Below are positions 4,829 to 5,140 of a stretch of DNA of 5,140 nucleotides, piece by piece. The notes under the pieces are model-generated. The model saw only the letters and a program-made list of their open reading frames with translations, was not told the DNA's origin and did not search any database. The DNA lies in NCBI GenBank assembly GCA_964236535.1, contig CAXSEF010000153.1:1-5140 (forward strand), in the 5' to 3' direction. This stretch comes from CAXSEF01 sp964236535 (lineage in GTDB: Bacteria; Pseudomonadota; Alphaproteobacteria; Acetobacterales; Acetobacteraceae). Position 1 is the stretch's first letter. Each line of letters begins with the position of its first letter. Made by a program: the position numbers and the translations under genes.

Positions 4829-4973
4829 GCCTACTGCATCAGTATGCCCACATTCAATTAAATAGCAATTACCGAAGATGAATTTCTCATCAGGTTACCG
4901 ACGAGATGCAGGAGAACAAAACAGAGTCGCAAAAGCTGAAGGAGGCGGGAGCGTAAGGCGCGCCTACTGCATC
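4829..4973. repeat. 12-bp direct repeat GCCTACTGCATC
   Basis: Exact copies lie at 4829-4840 and 4962-4973. Their CTGCATC core also appears inverted at 4905-4911 and 5069-5075, so four copies alternate in orientation across about 240 nt. The first copy abuts the predicted -10 box of mucR and covers its likely transcription start; the third and fourth are the outer ends of palindrome C. Confidence 0.7.
4841..4868 (-). promoter_or_regulatory. Putative mucR promoter in an AT-rich island
   Basis: On the minus strand, TTGCTA (4863-4868) and CATACT (4841-4846) are 16 nt apart, giving a start near 4834 and a leader of about 35 nt before ATG 4799. Each box matches 4 of 6 consensus bases. The surrounding AT-rich stretch (about 4850-4895) stands out in this GC-rich window. 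It is the kind of target MucR proteins bind, so autoregulation is plausible. Confidence 0.45.
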
Positions 4974-5075
4974 CCGGACCCTGGCGCAAAGGGGAAGGCT
5001 GGCGAGCCGCTTCGCTGATCTCGCTGCGCCCCGCGCCGAAATCGGCGCGCCTTTGCGCCCGGGTCCGGGATGCAG
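4967..5075. repeat. Long near-perfect palindrome, copy C
   Basis: The arms at 4967-4992 and 5050-5075 match at 25 of 26 positions. The 57-nt loop contains GCTGCGCCC (5023-5031), shared with copies A and B, and an 18-nt hairpin at 5032-5049 (8-bp stem, AA loop). GGCGCGCC occurs just outside the left arm and at the inner edge of the right arm. The element fills most of the gap upstream of the next gene and ends 41 nt before its ATG. Size and terminal symmetry would also fit a small non-autonomous mobile palindrome, but no target-site duplication is visible. Confidence 0.88.
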
Positions 5076-5116
5076 AGCGGGGGAAGTGTTCAGAACCCTG
5101 AAAGGGACAGAGCACC

Positions 5117-5140
5117 ATGGGACAATCCCGCCCCTTCTCC
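5117..5140 (+). CDS. Start of a gene running off the window (partial)
   Basis: ATG 5117 is followed by codons for MGQSRPFS to the window end. AAAGGGA at 5100-5106 with about 10 nt spacing is an acceptable ribosome binding site, and the dense, structured upstream region suggests a real start. Too little is present to name a product. The CCTGAA motif just upstream (5097-5102) also occurs three times before the TOPRIM cassette. Confidence 0.4.

Noticed and set aside
4858..5118. 86-aa minus-strand ORF across palindrome C
   Set aside because: Most of it is the translation of the palindrome, and there is no ribosome binding site or recognisable domain.
1..5140. tRNA genes, rRNA or a CRISPR array
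   Set aside because: I found no tRNA T-arm or anticodon-arm patterns, no rRNA sequence and no regularly spaced direct repeats with spacers.

Overview
The window is GC-rich and coding-dense, and its gene families point to a plasmid or other accessory replicon of an alphaproteobacterium. The evidence is a MucR/Ros-family regulator (a family centred on Alphaproteobacteria), a DUF3991/TOPRIM protein of the kind common on alphaproteobacterial plasmids, a VbhA/Fic toxin-antitoxin pair (first known from a Bartonella plasmid) and an insertion-sequence remnant. I cannot name the genus from sequence alone.

Layout. Bases 1-393 hold no gene I can support, but contain a perfect 17-bp inverted repeat (66-107) built from paired CGACA/TGTCG motifs. 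Bases 394-661 are the 3' end of an IS3-family element; its transposase reading frame begins just after the catalytic glutamate, so it is dead. Bases 764-2899 form a rightward cassette: a possible 46-aa leader ORF, a 330-aa DUF3991/TOPRIM protein, an 81-aa protein, a 47-aa single-pass membrane peptide, a 125-aa phage/plasmid-type protein and a 32-aa mini-ORF. Four of the five junctions are ATGA stop/start overlaps, so translation is probably coupled along the cassette. The exception is the 151-nt gap between the 81-aa and 47-aa genes, which carries a long hairpin.

Bases 2894-4274 hold a toxin-antitoxin module. A VbhA-type antitoxin with the inhibitory SSRIEG motif overlaps a Fic AMP-transferase gene by 14 nt. 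The Fic gene has an in-frame TAG at codon 18, where relatives as I recall them read LRNKLG. Its active-site loop reads HFAREGNGR instead of the usual HxFREGNGR order. The toxin is therefore probably inactive, or made only as an N-terminally shortened form. Convergent to it is a mucR-like gene (4311-4799, minus strand) with a plausible promoter in an AT-rich island. A new gene begins at 5117 and runs off the window.

The most unusual feature is a set of three long imperfect palindromes (782-862, 2157-2234, 4967-5075). Their arms are 24-27 bp, unrelated in outer sequence. They share a left inner arm ending in CAAGGG or CAAAGGG and a loop containing GCTGCGCCC, all in the same orientation, and each ends about 40-50 nt before a start codon. 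They look like a dispersed structured repeat family, possibly acting as 5'-UTR elements, that I cannot match to a named class.
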